A DNA stretch of 64,000 bases from Tenuibacillus multivorans (GCF_900103915.1 NZ_FNIG01000001.1:248001-312000); one strand, 5' to 3'. Shown: positions 51,256 to 60,074, numbered from the stretch's first letter. The notes: generated from the sequence alone by a model not told the origin. Numbers and translations are program-made.

Positions 51256-51519
51256 GTGCGACAGTTTAAAAATTTAAAGCGGATGGAAGAGGTGAATACA
51301 TTCGTTAACAACCATGAATTATCTTTTCTTTATATATCACGACAGGGTTGCAGTGTGTGTCACGGTTTGCTACCCCAGGTACAGACCATGATGGAACATT
51401 ACCCTAAAATTAAACTTGGGCATATTGATGGAAAAGAGTATTTGCGTGAAGCTCGCATTGTACAAATGGATGAATTTAATCACAAAGTATCCAAAGTCTA
51501 TTATGGGGTTCTAGGATAG
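51256..51519 (+). CDS. Thioredoxin-like protein with shortened fold
   Basis: The frame from GTG 51256 (six bases after AGAGGTG) gives 87 residues. It keeps the redox motif CSVC in YISRQGCSVCHGLLPQ and the C-terminal end DGKEYLREARIVQMDEF of Bacillus YdfQ-like thioredoxins. Between KLGHI and DGKEY about 23 residues, including the strand with the cis-proline (TVP) that faces the active site, are missing. It is therefore either a decayed gene or an unusual short form. Its 3' end overlaps the convergent ASCH gene by 19 nt. Confidence 0.65.
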   Translation: MRQFKNLKRMEEVNTFVNNHELSFLYISRQGCSVCHGLLPQVQTMMEHYPKIKLGHIDGKEYLREARIVQMDEFNHKVSKVYYGVLG

Positions 51520-51974
51520 ACGACTTCAAACTCCTCGCATACTACGAGCATGTTTTCATCAAATTCTTGACCACTGTTCGCAAGTTCCCGATTAAAGAAT
51601 TTAAGGTGTTCACGACGCCAGTAGTCATAGCTTTTATCGCCTTCTCCTTCCTTAAAGGCAAATTCTTCGCTCACTTCATTAAAAGGGATGACATCAACTT
51701 TTTTAGTTTGCGTGATGATAAGGGCGTTACCATCCCAATCCGTAATAATGTTGTATTCGCCTACTTTAGGTAGAGGTTCATTACCTTCAACATAAAGCTG
51801 ATGTAAAGAGCACGTGGCGGTTTTATCACCGCTTTTCACTAAGGCTCCTAGCTCATTCGCTAATTCTGGACCATCACCAAAAGGCCATGCCTCATAAGTT
51901 GCATGTTTAGCTTCATTTTCATCTAACGTTTGTAAAAAGTTTTGCCACATCGAATTAATAGATTTTTCGCTCAT
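51501..51974 (-). CDS. ASCH domain protein
   Basis: The 157-residue protein matches the ASCH fold group with FGDGPELANELGALVKSGDK followed by TATCSLHQLY, and VGEYNIITDWDGNALIITQT, then EGEGDKSYDYWRREHLKFF. ASCH domains bind RNA or modified nucleosides; a related E. coli protein (YqfB) hydrolyses N4-acetylcytidine. ATG 51974 is preferred over the ATG at 51992 because AAGG lies just before it, though the site is weak. Substrate unknown. Confidence 0.8.
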   Translation of the reverse strand: MSEKSINSMWQNFLQTLDENEAKHATYEAWPFGDGPELANELGALVKSGDKTATCSLHQLYVEGNEPLPKVGEYNIITDWDGNALIITQTKKVDVIPFNEVSEEFAFKEGEGDKSYDYWRREHLKFFNRELANSGQEFDENMLVVCEEFEVVYPRTP

Positions 51975-52056
51975 TGACCTTACACCTTTCAATAATTATG
52001 TCATAATTAAGGGTAACATTAAATGCTATTATACCATGTATGAAAGGTGATTGGGT

Positions 52057-52446
52057 ATGGAGAACTATAGTAAGTTGTTATTACGTTTTTCAGCATTATT
52101 CGCAGTTGTAGGTGCATTTATTGGATCACATATGGCAGGGACGATGGATTATCAGTTTAAGTCGATTCATGCCCATATTTTAGTGGTCGGATGGTTAACG
52201 TTGTTTGCGTGGGCTGTTTTTTATAAAGTATTTTATAAGGTGAAGTCTAATATTGCGATACTTCATGTATGGAGCGGTATTTTGGGTTCATTTGGTTTAA
52301 CAACTGGGATGTGGCTTTATTTTGTTCGACCGTTTGGCCTACCTGATGGCCTGGTAACCGTTTATTTTATCGTGGGTGGAACGACTCTTCTTGTAAGTTT
52401 TATACTTTTCTTCTTACTAACGTTAAGAAATTTTGATAGAGAATAG
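52057..52446 (+). CDS. Four-helix membrane protein with conserved-looking His pair
   Basis: The 129-residue protein has four membrane helices. The second starts with FKSIHAHILVVGWLTLFAWA, whose His-x-His and Gly-Trp resemble the haem-ligand helix of haem-copper oxidase subunit I; short proteins of this kind are often labelled cytochrome c oxidase-like in Bacillaceae. It cannot be a full oxidase. AAAGGTG lies seven bases before ATG 52057. It is followed after 10 nt by the M20 amidohydrolase gene, and may share its mRNA. Confidence 0.65.
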   Translation: MENYSKLLLRFSALFAVVGAFIGSHMAGTMDYQFKSIHAHILVVGWLTLFAWAVFYKVFYKVKSNIAILHVWSGILGSFGLTTGMWLYFVRPFGLPDGLVTVYFIVGGTTLLVSFILFFLLTLRNFDRE

Positions 52447-52456
52447 GAGTGATTTT

Positions 52457-53746
52457 ATGAGTTCATTCTATAATCGTTTAATGGATTCTTATAATGTTCA
52501 ACATACACATTCAGGCGTGAATGGTAAGCGACTAGCTGAAAGATCATCGGCTTTAGCTGAAACGGGCTGGACAGATGATGGTGGTTGTCTGAGAATTTCA
52601 TTTTCTCAAGAAGAATTACAGGCTAAAAAACTCGTGATGCAGTGGATGGAAGAAGAAGGCTTGTCTGTACGTATGGATGGAGCAGGTAATGTGTATGGCC
52701 GGTTAGAAGGGAAGGAGGATTTACCAGCTGTTCTGTCAGGTTCGCATCTTGATAGTGTGCCGCACGGTGGACATTTTGACGGTCCATTGGGAGTGCTATC
52801 TGCATTAGAAGTGGTGTCAGCTTGGCGTGATCAAGGATACCAACCAAGACGACCATTTGAAGTGGTGGTCTTTACCGATGAAGAAGGGGCACGATTTAAT
52901 GGTGGTTTGACCGGAAGTCAGGCGTTTGTCGGAAACATTGATTCGGAAGAGGAGAAAAATCGTGTTGACTATGACGGACGACCATATGAAGAGGTGTTAA
53001 AAGAGGTAGGGTTGACGCCAGAGGGTGTAGCTAACGCTAAACGCGATTTAGATGAGGTACATGCCTTTATTGAGGTACATATCGAGCAAGGGAAACGTTT
53101 GGAAAAAGCTGAACTACCTGTTGGGGTTGTGACAGGTATTGCAGGGCCGACATGGCTTAAGGTTACTTTTGAAGGCGCTGCCGGGCATGCAGGAAATACC
53201 CCGATGAATGATCGGTGGGATGCGCTAGTAGCGGCAAGTGACTTCGTCGTTCAAGTTAAAGATTTCCCACCTCAAGTCAGTGACACAGGCGTAGCAACTA
53301 TTGGCAAGTTGGAAGTTGAACCGAATGGGGTGAATGTCATTCCTGGCAAGGTTCAATTGACCGTTGATATTCGAGATATTAAAGCGGAATGGAAACAAGA
53401 AATCGTTCGTTTAGTTAAAGAATGTGCCGAAAACGTCGCTGAACAGCACGGCATCAAGGTTCAATTAGACGAAATGATGAATGTGGACCCGGTTGAAATC
53501 CCTGAAAATATGCAACAGAAAGCAGCTGAAGCGACACGAGAGGTGCTAGGAGGTGAGCCTTACTTGCTACCAAGTGGCGCAGGACATGATGCGATGATCG
53601 TCGGCCGTCACGTTCCTGTAGCGATGCTATTTACCCAAAGTAAGGACGGGATTAGCCATAACCCTAAAGAATGGTCATCACTTAATGATTGTGTCCAAAC
53701 GGTCCATGTACTGAAGCGTTTTGTTGAAAAAGTATGTACCGAATAA
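52457..53746 (+). CDS. M20 family Zn-dependent amidohydrolase (N-carbamoyl-L-amino acid hydrolase/allantoate amidohydrolase type)
   Basis: The 429-residue enzyme shows the metal motifs of the family: SGSHLDSVPHGGHFDGPLGV (His and bridging Asp), FTDEEGARFNGGLTGSQAF, AFIEVHIEQGKRLE and GAAGHAGNTPMNDRWDALVA in the dimerisation domain. Such enzymes remove carbamoyl or ureido groups from amino acids or act on allantoate. ATG 52457 follows AATAGGAGTG. The substrate cannot be chosen by eye. A terminator follows directly. Confidence 0.88.
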   Translation: MSSFYNRLMDSYNVQHTHSGVNGKRLAERSSALAETGWTDDGGCLRISFSQEELQAKKLVMQWMEEEGLSVRMDGAGNVYGRLEGKEDLPAVLSGSHLDSVPHGGHFDGPLGVLSALEVVSAWRDQGYQPRRPFEVVVFTDEEGARFNGGLTGSQAFVGNIDSEEEKNRVDYDGRPYEEVLKEVGLTPEGVANAKRDLDEVHAFIEVHIEQGKRLEKAELPVGVVTGIAGPTWLKVTFEGAAGHAGNTPMNDRWDALVAASDFVVQVKDFPPQVSDTGVATIGKLEVEPNGVNVIPGKVQLTVDIRDIKAEWKQEIVRLVKECAENVAEQHGIKVQLDEMMNVDPVEIPENMQQKAAEATREVLGGEPYLLPSGAGHDAMIVGRHVPVAMLFTQSKDGISHNPKEWSSLNDCVQTVHVLKRFVEKVCTE

Positions 53747-53774
53747 GCGAGTGTTAATTCACTCGCTTTTTTTG
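53745..53774 (+). terminator. Rho-independent terminator
   Basis: A perfect 9-bp stem (AAGCGAGTG / CACTCGCTT) with six-base loop and T tract, overlapping the stop codon. Confidence 0.9.
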
Positions 53775-53853
53775 CGCGAAAAACTAATTTTATGCGCGAC
53801 TATTTGAATATACGCGTGAGTTTTATGATTTATGTGCGACTTTAAAATGATGA
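53774..53853. repeat. Four degenerate 20-bp tandem repeats
   Basis: Units start at 53774, 53794, 53814 and 53834, each opening with GCGCGA, GCGCGAC, GCGTGAG or GTGCGAC and continuing AT-rich. They fill the space between a terminator and the queF promoter. Confidence 0.65.
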
Positions 53854-53878
53854 CCTTTCTCCTTTTGTATTTATCTGC

Positions 53879-53946
53879 TATAATATTAATTTGTGCATTC
53901 GCACATAGAGCAGTTCGCGAAATCCTGCTTAATCAAAACTAAGGAG
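53879..53946 (+). promoter_or_regulatory. queF promoter -10 and preQ1-I riboswitch
   Basis: TATAAT at 53879-53884 is followed by a small hairpin (TGTGC/GCACA) and a preQ1-I-like aptamer at 53907-53946: AGCAG stem, loop starting GTTC, CTGCT stem, then an A-rich tail AATCAAAACTAAGGAG that contains the ribosome site. Ligand binding would form the pseudoknot and hide the site, so translation control is expected. Confidence 0.75.
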
Positions 53947-53955
53947 ATGATTATA

Positions 53956-54363
53956 ATGACAGAGAACTACTATCTACCAAGGTCAGGTCCAATGCCTAGA
54001 CCAAATAGCGTCGAGGAAGGGCGCGAAATATTAAAAAACGAGGCATTCGATGCGCCGAATGTTCAGTCGATTACGTTTAATGCGTTGGAATTTACGGCGG
54101 TTTGTCCAAAAACGGGTCAACCAGACTTTGGACGTGTAGAAATCACATACACACCACAAGAAAAATGCATCGAATCGAAATCTTTAAAGTTTTATTTATG
54201 GTCATTTAGAGATCAGGGTGCTTTCTGCGAATCGTTAGCAGCACAAATCGCGGATGATGTGGTTTATGCCATCCAACCGGAAGAGGTACATGTGACGGTA
54301 TACCAAACAGCGCGCGGTGGTATTGAGCTAACGACTAAGGCGGTGAGACACCGTGATGAATAA
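53956..54363 (+). CDS. queF: NADPH-dependent 7-cyano-7-deazaguanine reductase
   Basis: The 135-residue protein is of the unimodular QueF type: the catalytic Cys in LEFTAVCPKTGQPDFGRVEI, the substrate-binding Glu in CIESKSLKFYLWSFRDQGAF, and the tail QTARGGIELTTKAV. It reduces preQ0 to preQ1 in queuosine synthesis. ATG 53956 follows AAGGAG, which belongs to the preQ1-I aptamer. It is shorter than B. subtilis QueF (165) at the C-terminus. The next gene, a queuosine-precursor transporter, overlaps it. Confidence 0.9.
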   Translation: MTENYYLPRSGPMPRPNSVEEGREILKNEAFDAPNVQSITFNALEFTAVCPKTGQPDFGRVEITYTPQEKCIESKSLKFYLWSFRDQGAFCESLAAQIADDVVYAIQPEEVHVTVYQTARGGIELTTKAVRHRDE

Positions 54364-55003
54364 AGATCAAAAATTAATTTTATTAAATGTCATTTTTGCG
54401 AGTGCGTTAGTGGTTGCCAATGTGATTGCTGGTAAACTGGTCATGTTTGGAGAGAACTTCACCGTTCCAGCAGCAGTGGTCGTTTATGCGGTTACCTTTT
54501 TAATTACAGATATTGTGCATGAGAATTACGGGAAAGAACAAGCCAAACAAACGATTATCTTCGGGTTTATCGCGCAAATTTTCGCGAGTATCATGATTTA
54601 TTTTGGCCAGCTATTACCAGTGGCGCCTTTTGCAGCTGAGTCCCAAGCAGCATATGAAACATTATTAGGACAAAATGCCCGTTTTGTTTTGGCGTCATTA
54701 GCAGCTTATTTATCGTCCCAGTTTGTGGACGTATTTGTTTTCTCTACGTTGAAAAAGCTAACACAGACACGTTTTAAATGGTTACGTAATAACTTAAGTA
54801 CCGCGATTTCGCAATTAATTGATACAATGGTCTTTATTACGATTGCCTTTATCGGAAACGTCCCAAGCTTATGGGTGATGATTCTCAGTCAGTACGTGAT
54901 TAAATTAGGTATTGCGGTATTAGACACGCCGATTTTTTACTTGTTGACAAGAAAAAATCGCTCGCAAAAGCAGACAACTCAACCTGTAAGAGCAACATCT
55001 TAA
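54356..55003 (+). CDS. yhhQ: Queuosine precursor transporter (YhhQ/QPTR family)
   Basis: The 215-residue membrane protein has about six helices and the YhhQ family landmarks VVANVIAGKLVMF, VTFLITDIVHENYGKEQAKQ, FVDVFVFSTLKKLTQTRFKW and STAISQLIDTMVFITIAFIG. YhhQ imports preQ0 or preQ1. ATG 54356 lies inside the queF end; a GTG three bases earlier is an alternative. Overlap with queF behind a preQ1-I riboswitch fits the pathway. Confidence 0.9.
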   Translation: MNKDQKLILLNVIFASALVVANVIAGKLVMFGENFTVPAAVVVYAVTFLITDIVHENYGKEQAKQTIIFGFIAQIFASIMIYFGQLLPVAPFAAESQAAYETLLGQNARFVLASLAAYLSSQFVDVFVFSTLKKLTQTRFKWLRNNLSTAISQLIDTMVFITIAFIGNVPSLWVMILSQYVIKLGIAVLDTPIFYLLTRKNRSQKQTTQPVRATS

Positions 55004-55015
55004 TAATGTCAATTT

Positions 55016-55052
55016 AACCTCAGATGTTTAACAAGCATCCGAGGTTTTTATT
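55016..55052 (+). terminator. Rho-independent terminator
   Basis: AACCTC-A-GATG pairs with CATC-C-GAGGTT and is followed by a T-rich run after the queF-yhhQ operon. Confidence 0.8.
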
Positions 55053-55159
55053 TTTGACTAACAATAAAATTGTACTATTGACCTACAGAAAATGTGTTAT
55101 TCCATTGATATATTTGGGTAAACTAGAACAAGGTTTTGACAAGTTTGGGGGAACACCAA

Positions 55160-56608
55160 GTGAAGCTAACGGATTTACTAGAAGATTGTGATGTTTTAAC
55201 CGAACGTAACCTAGCTGATATAGATGTAAAAGGATTAACAGATGATTCTCGTGAAATTGAACCAGGCTATGTCTTTATTGCCGTTCAGGGTTATAGCCAC
55301 GATGGTCATCAATATATCGATGAAGCAATTAAACGAGGAGCGAGTGTCATTATTGGTGAACGTTCGCTTAGTTTAGATATACCTTATGTGCAGGTTAAGT
55401 GCTCTAAAAAGGTATTGGGTGAGATGGTGAGTCGTTTTTACGGCAATCCATCAAAGGATAAAATCGTTATTGGCGTAACTGGATCGAATGGTAAAACAAC
55501 GACAAGTTATATGATTAAAGCCATATTTGATCAAAATGGGTACCGATCTAGTTTAATTGGCACGATTGAGTATCTGATTAACGGAAAGTCATCACCGAGT
55601 AAAAATACAACACCAGGTGCAGTGTCTTTACAGCGAATGCTATATGAATGTGAAGATGATGTCATCATTATAGAGGTATCATCACATGCTTTAAAACAGC
55701 ACCGCGTAGCTGGAATACAGTTTGATACGGTTATATTTACGAATTTAGATTGTGAACATCTTGATTACCACCATAGTATGGAAGATTATTTTAAAGCGAA
55801 GTCGATGATTTTTGATTTATTGAAAAAGGATGGACAGGCTATTGTTAATACGGATGATGAATGGGGGCGAAAAGCGTACCAACTACTTTTGAAACTGGGC
55901 AAGCCTGTTTTGACTGTTGGCACTAAACCGAATCAAGATATACGTATATTACCCGATCAACATGGAGTCTATATCAAGGGTAACAAAGCAGATGAAACTT
56001 TAGAACTTAAAATACCTGGGTTACATAACCGGTATAATGCCGCTTTTGCGATTATGGTTGGAGAGCTTATTGGATTAGAAAGGCAAAAGTCGATTTATGG
56101 TTTAAATCATGTCGAAAAGGTTGATGGACGGTTTCAAATTGTCTATTTCCCGGGAAATAAGAATGTTGTCATCGACTATGCGCATACACCAAATGGATTT
56201 TATCATTGTTTAAATACGATAAAACAATGTGGGGCCAGGAGGATCATTCATGTTTTCGGGTTCCGGGGTATGCGTGATCGATCTAAGCGTTTAATGATGA
56301 TGAAGCAAACCTTGGACGTGAGTGATTATTATATTTTAACTTTTGATGATCTTAACGGAATTGATCCGAAAGAAATGGAGAAGACGTTATTTGATTTTAA
56401 TACTCATTATGATGAAAACCGTGGTGACGTGATTACCGACAGGACGCTTGCGATTGAACGAGCAATCGAATTAGCAAGAGAAGGTGATTGGGTCATCATA
56501 ACTGGCAAGGGTCACGAGCAATATAAACTAGATTTTGAATGGGGAACAAAAACAGATTTAGAAACGGTTGAAACAATTCTACATCATACAAAAGAGCTCT
56601 CACTTTAA
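55160..56608 (+). CDS. MurE-like Mur ligase paralogue
   Basis: The 482-residue protein has all Mur ligase features: N-terminal UDP-MurNAc domain, P-loop GVTGSNGKTTTSYM (105-118), IIEVSSHALKQHRVAGIQFD, the carbamylated Lys candidate Lys214 in DYFKAKSMIF and C-terminal ITGKGHEQYK. The amino-acid specificity motif of MurE, DNPR for diaminopimelate, is replaced by DDLN (396-399). It is not in a division cluster, so it is probably a paralogue of the housekeeping MurE rather than the enzyme itself. GTG 55160 follows GGGGGAA by eight bases; the longer frame has no site. Confidence 0.82.
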   Translation: MKLTDLLEDCDVLTERNLADIDVKGLTDDSREIEPGYVFIAVQGYSHDGHQYIDEAIKRGASVIIGERSLSLDIPYVQVKCSKKVLGEMVSRFYGNPSKDKIVIGVTGSNGKTTTSYMIKAIFDQNGYRSSLIGTIEYLINGKSSPSKNTTPGAVSLQRMLYECEDDVIIIEVSSHALKQHRVAGIQFDTVIFTNLDCEHLDYHHSMEDYFKAKSMIFDLLKKDGQAIVNTDDEWGRKAYQLLLKLGKPVLTVGTKPNQDIRILPDQHGVYIKGNKADETLELKIPGLHNRYNAAFAIMVGELIGLERQKSIYGLNHVEKVDGRFQIVYFPGNKNVVIDYAHTPNGFYHCLNTIKQCGARRIIHVFGFRGMRDRSKRLMMMKQTLDVSDYYILTFDDLNGIDPKEMEKTLFDFNTHYDENRGDVITDRTLAIERAIELAREGDWVIITGKGHEQYKLDFEWGTKTDLETVETILHHTKELSL

Positions 56609-56623
56609 GGTGAGAGCTCTTTT
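56590..56623. terminator. Bidirectional terminator
   Basis: A perfect 14-bp stem (AAAAGAGCTCTCAC / GTGAGAGCTCTTTT) with a six-base loop overlaps the MurE-like stop codon and faces the phoU end. Confidence 0.9.
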
Positions 56624-56657
56624 GTAATTAGGGGGTATCTATTCATCAATTAGGGGA

Positions 56658-57314
56658 TTAGTTATTTAAATCGACATGTTTGCCTTTGACTAAATAAATG
56701 ATAGCCTCAGCAATGTTTGTCGTATGATCAGCAGCCCGCTCTAAGTACCGACTAATAAAAGCGAGCTGTGTGATAGGACTTATATGACTCGGATGTTGTG
56801 TCATATAAGTCAACATTTTTTGTATAGAATCGCCATATTGGCGGTCGACTTGATCATCAATTCGAGCAATTTCAAATGCCTTTTCCAAATCTTCTTCAAC
56901 GTATGCCTCTGTTACAAGGTCAATCATTTGTTCGACGACTGATGCGGTCGTTAAAACCTGTTGTTTTTCAACTGGAAGTTCTTCGTTATTGATACGCAGA
57001 ACAGACTTGGCTATATTGACGGCAAGGTCACCGATACGCTCGATATCGTTTGTAACCTTTAAGGTCATCACTAACCGACGTAAATCCTTCGCAACAGGTT
57101 GTTCCTTAGCAATAAGCCAAATCGCTTGATCATTAATATCGTCTTCGATTTGGTTGATTTTATTATCTTGATCAAAAACAGATTGAGCTTGCGTTTGATC
57201 TTGTTGTTCTAAAGCCAATAGAGATTGACTGAGCGAGACTTTAGCCATTTCACTCATTATAAGCACTTGCTGCTTCAAGACTTGTAACTTATCTTCAAAG
57301 TTTTCTCTAACCAC
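56658..57314 (-). CDS. phoU: Phosphate-specific transport regulator PhoU
   Basis: The 218-residue helical protein has the two PhoU repeats, with the metal-site segments VTNDIERIGDLAVNIAK and SRYLERAADHTTNIAEAIIY. PhoU modulates PstSCAB activity and phosphate signalling. The start is GTG 57314, eight bases after AGGAG. It is the last gene of the pst operon, 27 nt after pstB. Confidence 0.92.
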   Translation of the reverse strand: MVRENFEDKLQVLKQQVLIMSEMAKVSLSQSLLALEQQDQTQAQSVFDQDNKINQIEDDINDQAIWLIAKEQPVAKDLRRLVMTLKVTNDIERIGDLAVNIAKSVLRINNEELPVEKQQVLTTASVVEQMIDLVTEAYVEEDLEKAFEIARIDDQVDRQYGDSIQKMLTYMTQHPSHISPITQLAFISRYLERAADHTTNIAEAIIYLVKGKHVDLNN

Positions 57315-57341
57315 AGCTTTAGCTCCTCTCCATACGGTATA

Positions 57342-58151
57342 TTAGCCGAAGCGTCCCGTAATATAATCTTCTGTACGTTGATCAGTTGGGTTGGAAAACA
57401 AGGTTTCGGTATCATCAAATTCAACGACTTCACCATTTAAGAAAAAGGCTGTTCTATCAGAAATACGTGCTGCTTGCTGCATGTTGTGCGTTACAATAAT
57501 GATGCTGTAATCTTGCTTTAAATCTTGGACTAATTCTTCAACTTTTAATGTTGAAATAGGATCTAATGCTGATGTTGGTTCATCCATCAAAATAACATCA
57601 GGCTCGATGGCTAGAGTTCGGGCGATACATAAACGCTGTTGTTGACCACCCGATAATCCATAAGCATTTTCTTTTAAACGGTCTTTTACTTCTTCCCAAA
57701 TAAAGGCATCTCGAAGACTTTTTTCAACAATCTCATCTAATATTTTCTTATTACGGATGCCGTGAATTTTTGGGCCATAGGCAACATTTTCATAAACGGA
57801 TTTAGGAAATGGATTAGGTTTTTGAAACACCATCCCAACACGTGTTCTTAGATCCTCAACTTTAAAGCCTTTATTTAAAATACTTTTGCCGTTGTATTTA
57901 ATGTCGCCTGAAGTACGAACCGTTGGGATCATTTCGACCATACGGTTCAACGTTTTCAAATAGGTTGATTTACCGCACCCTGAAGGCCCAATAATCGCAG
58001 TAATGTCCCTTTCTTTAATCGCTAGGTTTATATTTTTTAGGGCGTGTGTTTCGCCATACCAAAGATTAAGGTCCCTGGTATCGAACACGATATTTTCTGC
58101 TGCTTTAGGCGATTCTTTTGTTATTGATTCTTGAACAGTTGATAGACTCAT
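57342..58151 (-). CDS. pstB: Phosphate ABC transporter ATP-binding protein PstB
   Basis: The 269-residue ATPase carries the PstB-type [19 protein letters not shown] start, Walker [18 protein letters not shown], signature [16 protein letters not shown], Walker [14 protein letters not shown] and switch [21 protein letters not shown] 58151 follows GGGGAGTG; a start 15 nt earlier would overlap that site. It energises phosphate uptake with PstA and PstC. Confidence 0.95.
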   Translation of the reverse strand: MSLSTVQESITKESPKAAENIVFDTRDLNLWYGETHALKNINLAIKERDITAIIGPSGCGKSTYLKTLNRMVEMIPTVRTSGDIKYNGKSILNKGFKVEDLRTRVGMVFQKPNPFPKSVYENVAYGPKIHGIRNKKILDEIVEKSLRDAFIWEEVKDRLKENAYGLSGGQQQRLCIARTLAIEPDVILMDEPTSALDPISTLKVEELVQDLKQDYSIIIVTHNMQQAARISDRTAFFLNGEVVEFDDTETLFSNPTDQRTEDYITGRFG

Positions 58152-58166
58152 ATTATCACTCCCCAC

Positions 58167-59051
58167 TTAGTAGCGTTGTTGAAATTTATTTCGGATCAGG
58201 ATCGCAACTGAATTTAAAATGAATAAAAGTAAAAGCAAAACAATAATCGTAGCAGCGGCTAGATTGGCATATTCATCAACGAGTGATGAATCTAATGTCC
58301 AATAATAAATCTGCATCGGTAAAGCCGTGAATTTATCAAAAATCCCTTCTGGAAACGGAATGATTAAGGCTGGAATCCCGATTACGGTTAATGGAGCTGT
58401 CTCACCAATCGCGCGTGAGAGAGCTAGAATTGATCCCGTTAGCATTCCCGGCAAAGCCGCTGGAAGAATAATTCGTCTAATCGTTTGCCACTTAGTTGCT
58501 CCCATACCATAAGAAGCTTCATTTAAATGCTGAGGGACAGCTCGTATAGCTTCTTGCGATGCGACAATGACTATCGGTAAGACGAGCAAGGATAATGTTA
58601 ACCCACCTGCTAGTACAATATTTCCGAAATCAAGCGCACGGACAAAAATCGTTAGACCAAGGATCCCATATACGATGGACGGGACACCGGCCAAATTGGA
58701 AATATTCGTCTGGATAAAAGATTGAATACGTCCATTTTTTTGGTAAAGCTCAAGATAAAGCGCTGTTCCAATACCGATTATAAGTGTAATCGGTATGACA
58801 ACAACCATAAGCCAAAATGTCCCGAGAATGGCTCCCATAATACCGGCTCGATTCGCGTCAGTAGATAATCGTCCAGTTAAAAAGTCTAAGTTAATAAAAC
58901 CAATGCCTTGTGTGAACACGCGAAAGATCAGGATAGCTAAAACGATTAGTCCAAATATGGTTGCAAGCAAAAATATATATTGAAGGATGTTATTTTTAAC
59001 AATCCGTGTATTCAGCCTTTTTTGAACTTGTTTCAAGTCTAGGTATTTCAT
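58167..59051 (-). CDS. pstA: Phosphate ABC transporter permease PstA
   Basis: The 294-residue permease has six helices and the EAA-type cytoplasmic loop with NEASYGMGATKWQTIRRIIL, preceded by AGVPSIVYGILGLTIFVRAL. ATG 59051 follows GGGAGGAAT; the frame extends further into pstC, without a site. The start lies two bases before the pstC stop region, so translation is coupled. Confidence 0.93.
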   Translation of the reverse strand: MKYLDLKQVQKRLNTRIVKNNILQYIFLLATIFGLIVLAILIFRVFTQGIGFINLDFLTGRLSTDANRAGIMGAILGTFWLMVVVIPITLIIGIGTALYLELYQKNGRIQSFIQTNISNLAGVPSIVYGILGLTIFVRALDFGNIVLAGGLTLSLLVLPIVIVASQEAIRAVPQHLNEASYGMGATKWQTIRRIILPAALPGMLTGSILALSRAIGETAPLTVIGIPALIIPFPEGIFDKFTALPMQIYYWTLDSSLVDEYANLAAATIIVLLLLLFILNSVAILIRNKFQQRY

Positions 59052-59052
59052 G

Positions 59053-60006
59053 TTAGTATTCCTCCCTAAACTTACGAGAGACATATCGTGCAAGTAAATT
59101 CATAATTAATGTGAAAACAAATAATGTCATAGCTACAGCATATAAACTAAAATAAATGGTTGATCCAGCTGGGGCTTCTCCACCAGCCACTTCTACAATA
59201 TAAGCAGTCATCGTTTGCATGGATTGCGTTAAATCAAACGTAAAGTTTTTTGAGCTTCCACTTGCGATGGTGACAATCATCGTTTCACCAATAGCGCGTG
59301 AAATTCCAAGGATAAATGATGCGATTATTCCAGATAAAGCTGCTGGAATGACAACTTTAAATGTTGATTCTAATCGGGTAGCTCCTAAGGCAAAAGCACC
59401 TTCGCGTATTGAGTTCGGAACAGACGACATGGCATCCTCAGATAATGATGCAATCATTGGAATGATCATAATGCCCATGACAATGCCCGGGCTTAAGATA
59501 TTAGTCGCCCCAACTTCTGGCCAAATTGAGCGAATTATAGGTGTGACAAAAGTAAAAGCAAAGAAACCATAGACGATAGTTGGTACACCGGCAAGTACTT
59601 CAAGCATTGGCTTAAGTACTCGACGAACTCGATCTGAAGCATATTCACTTAAATAAATGGCAGCCATTATCCCAATTGGTCCTGCGACTAACATCGCAAT
59701 GACAGAAGACATAATGGTACCGTTAAGTAACGGTAAAATTCCAAAATCGGGATTTTGGCTTAAAGGGTTTAACTCGGTTCCTGTAAAGAATTCTGTCATT
59801 GATACACGTTTAAAAAACTCGACCGTTTCACTGAATAAAGTCCATATAATGCCAATTGTTGTTAGAATCGATATCATAGCGAAAAGAAATAGAATAGTAG
59901 GGACAAGTTTCTCGGTTACACTGGATAAATTCCTTGATTTTTTTTTCTCTTCAATCATCTCTCTGACAGGAACAGTGTTTTGGTTAGATTCGCTGTTAGT
60001 CGTCAT
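59053..60006 (-). CDS. pstC: Phosphate ABC transporter permease PstC
   Basis: The 317-residue permease has six helices with AGVPTIVYGFFAFTFVTPII and the EAA loop REGAFALGATRLESTFKVVI. A hydrophilic N-terminal tail of about 35 residues precedes the first helix. AAGGAGGAACG is the ribosome site. It is separated from pstS by a strong hairpin. Confidence 0.93.
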   Translation of the reverse strand: MTTNSESNQNTVPVREMIEEKKKSRNLSSVTEKLVPTILFLFAMISILTTIGIIWTLFSETVEFFKRVSMTEFFTGTELNPLSQNPDFGILPLLNGTIMSSVIAMLVAGPIGIMAAIYLSEYASDRVRRVLKPMLEVLAGVPTIVYGFFAFTFVTPIIRSIWPEVGATNILSPGIVMGIMIIPMIASLSEDAMSSVPNSIREGAFALGATRLESTFKVVIPAALSGIIASFILGISRAIGETMIVTIASGSSKNFTFDLTQSMQTMTAYIVEVAGGEAPAGSTIYFSLYAVAMTLFVFTLIMNLLARYVSRKFREEY

Positions 60007-60034
60007 GTCCGTTCCTCCTTGTCTGTAAAAGCAA

Positions 60035-60067
60035 GCTAAAATGAGAGCATAACACTCTCATTTTAGC
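60035..60067 (-). terminator. Intra-operon hairpin between pstS and pstC
   Basis: A perfect 13-bp stem (GCTAAAATGAGAG / CTCTCATTTTAGC) without a long T tract on the minus strand. It likely acts as a partial terminator or mRNA stabiliser that raises pstS over the other genes. Confidence 0.8.
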
Positions 60068-60074
60068 CAGACTA

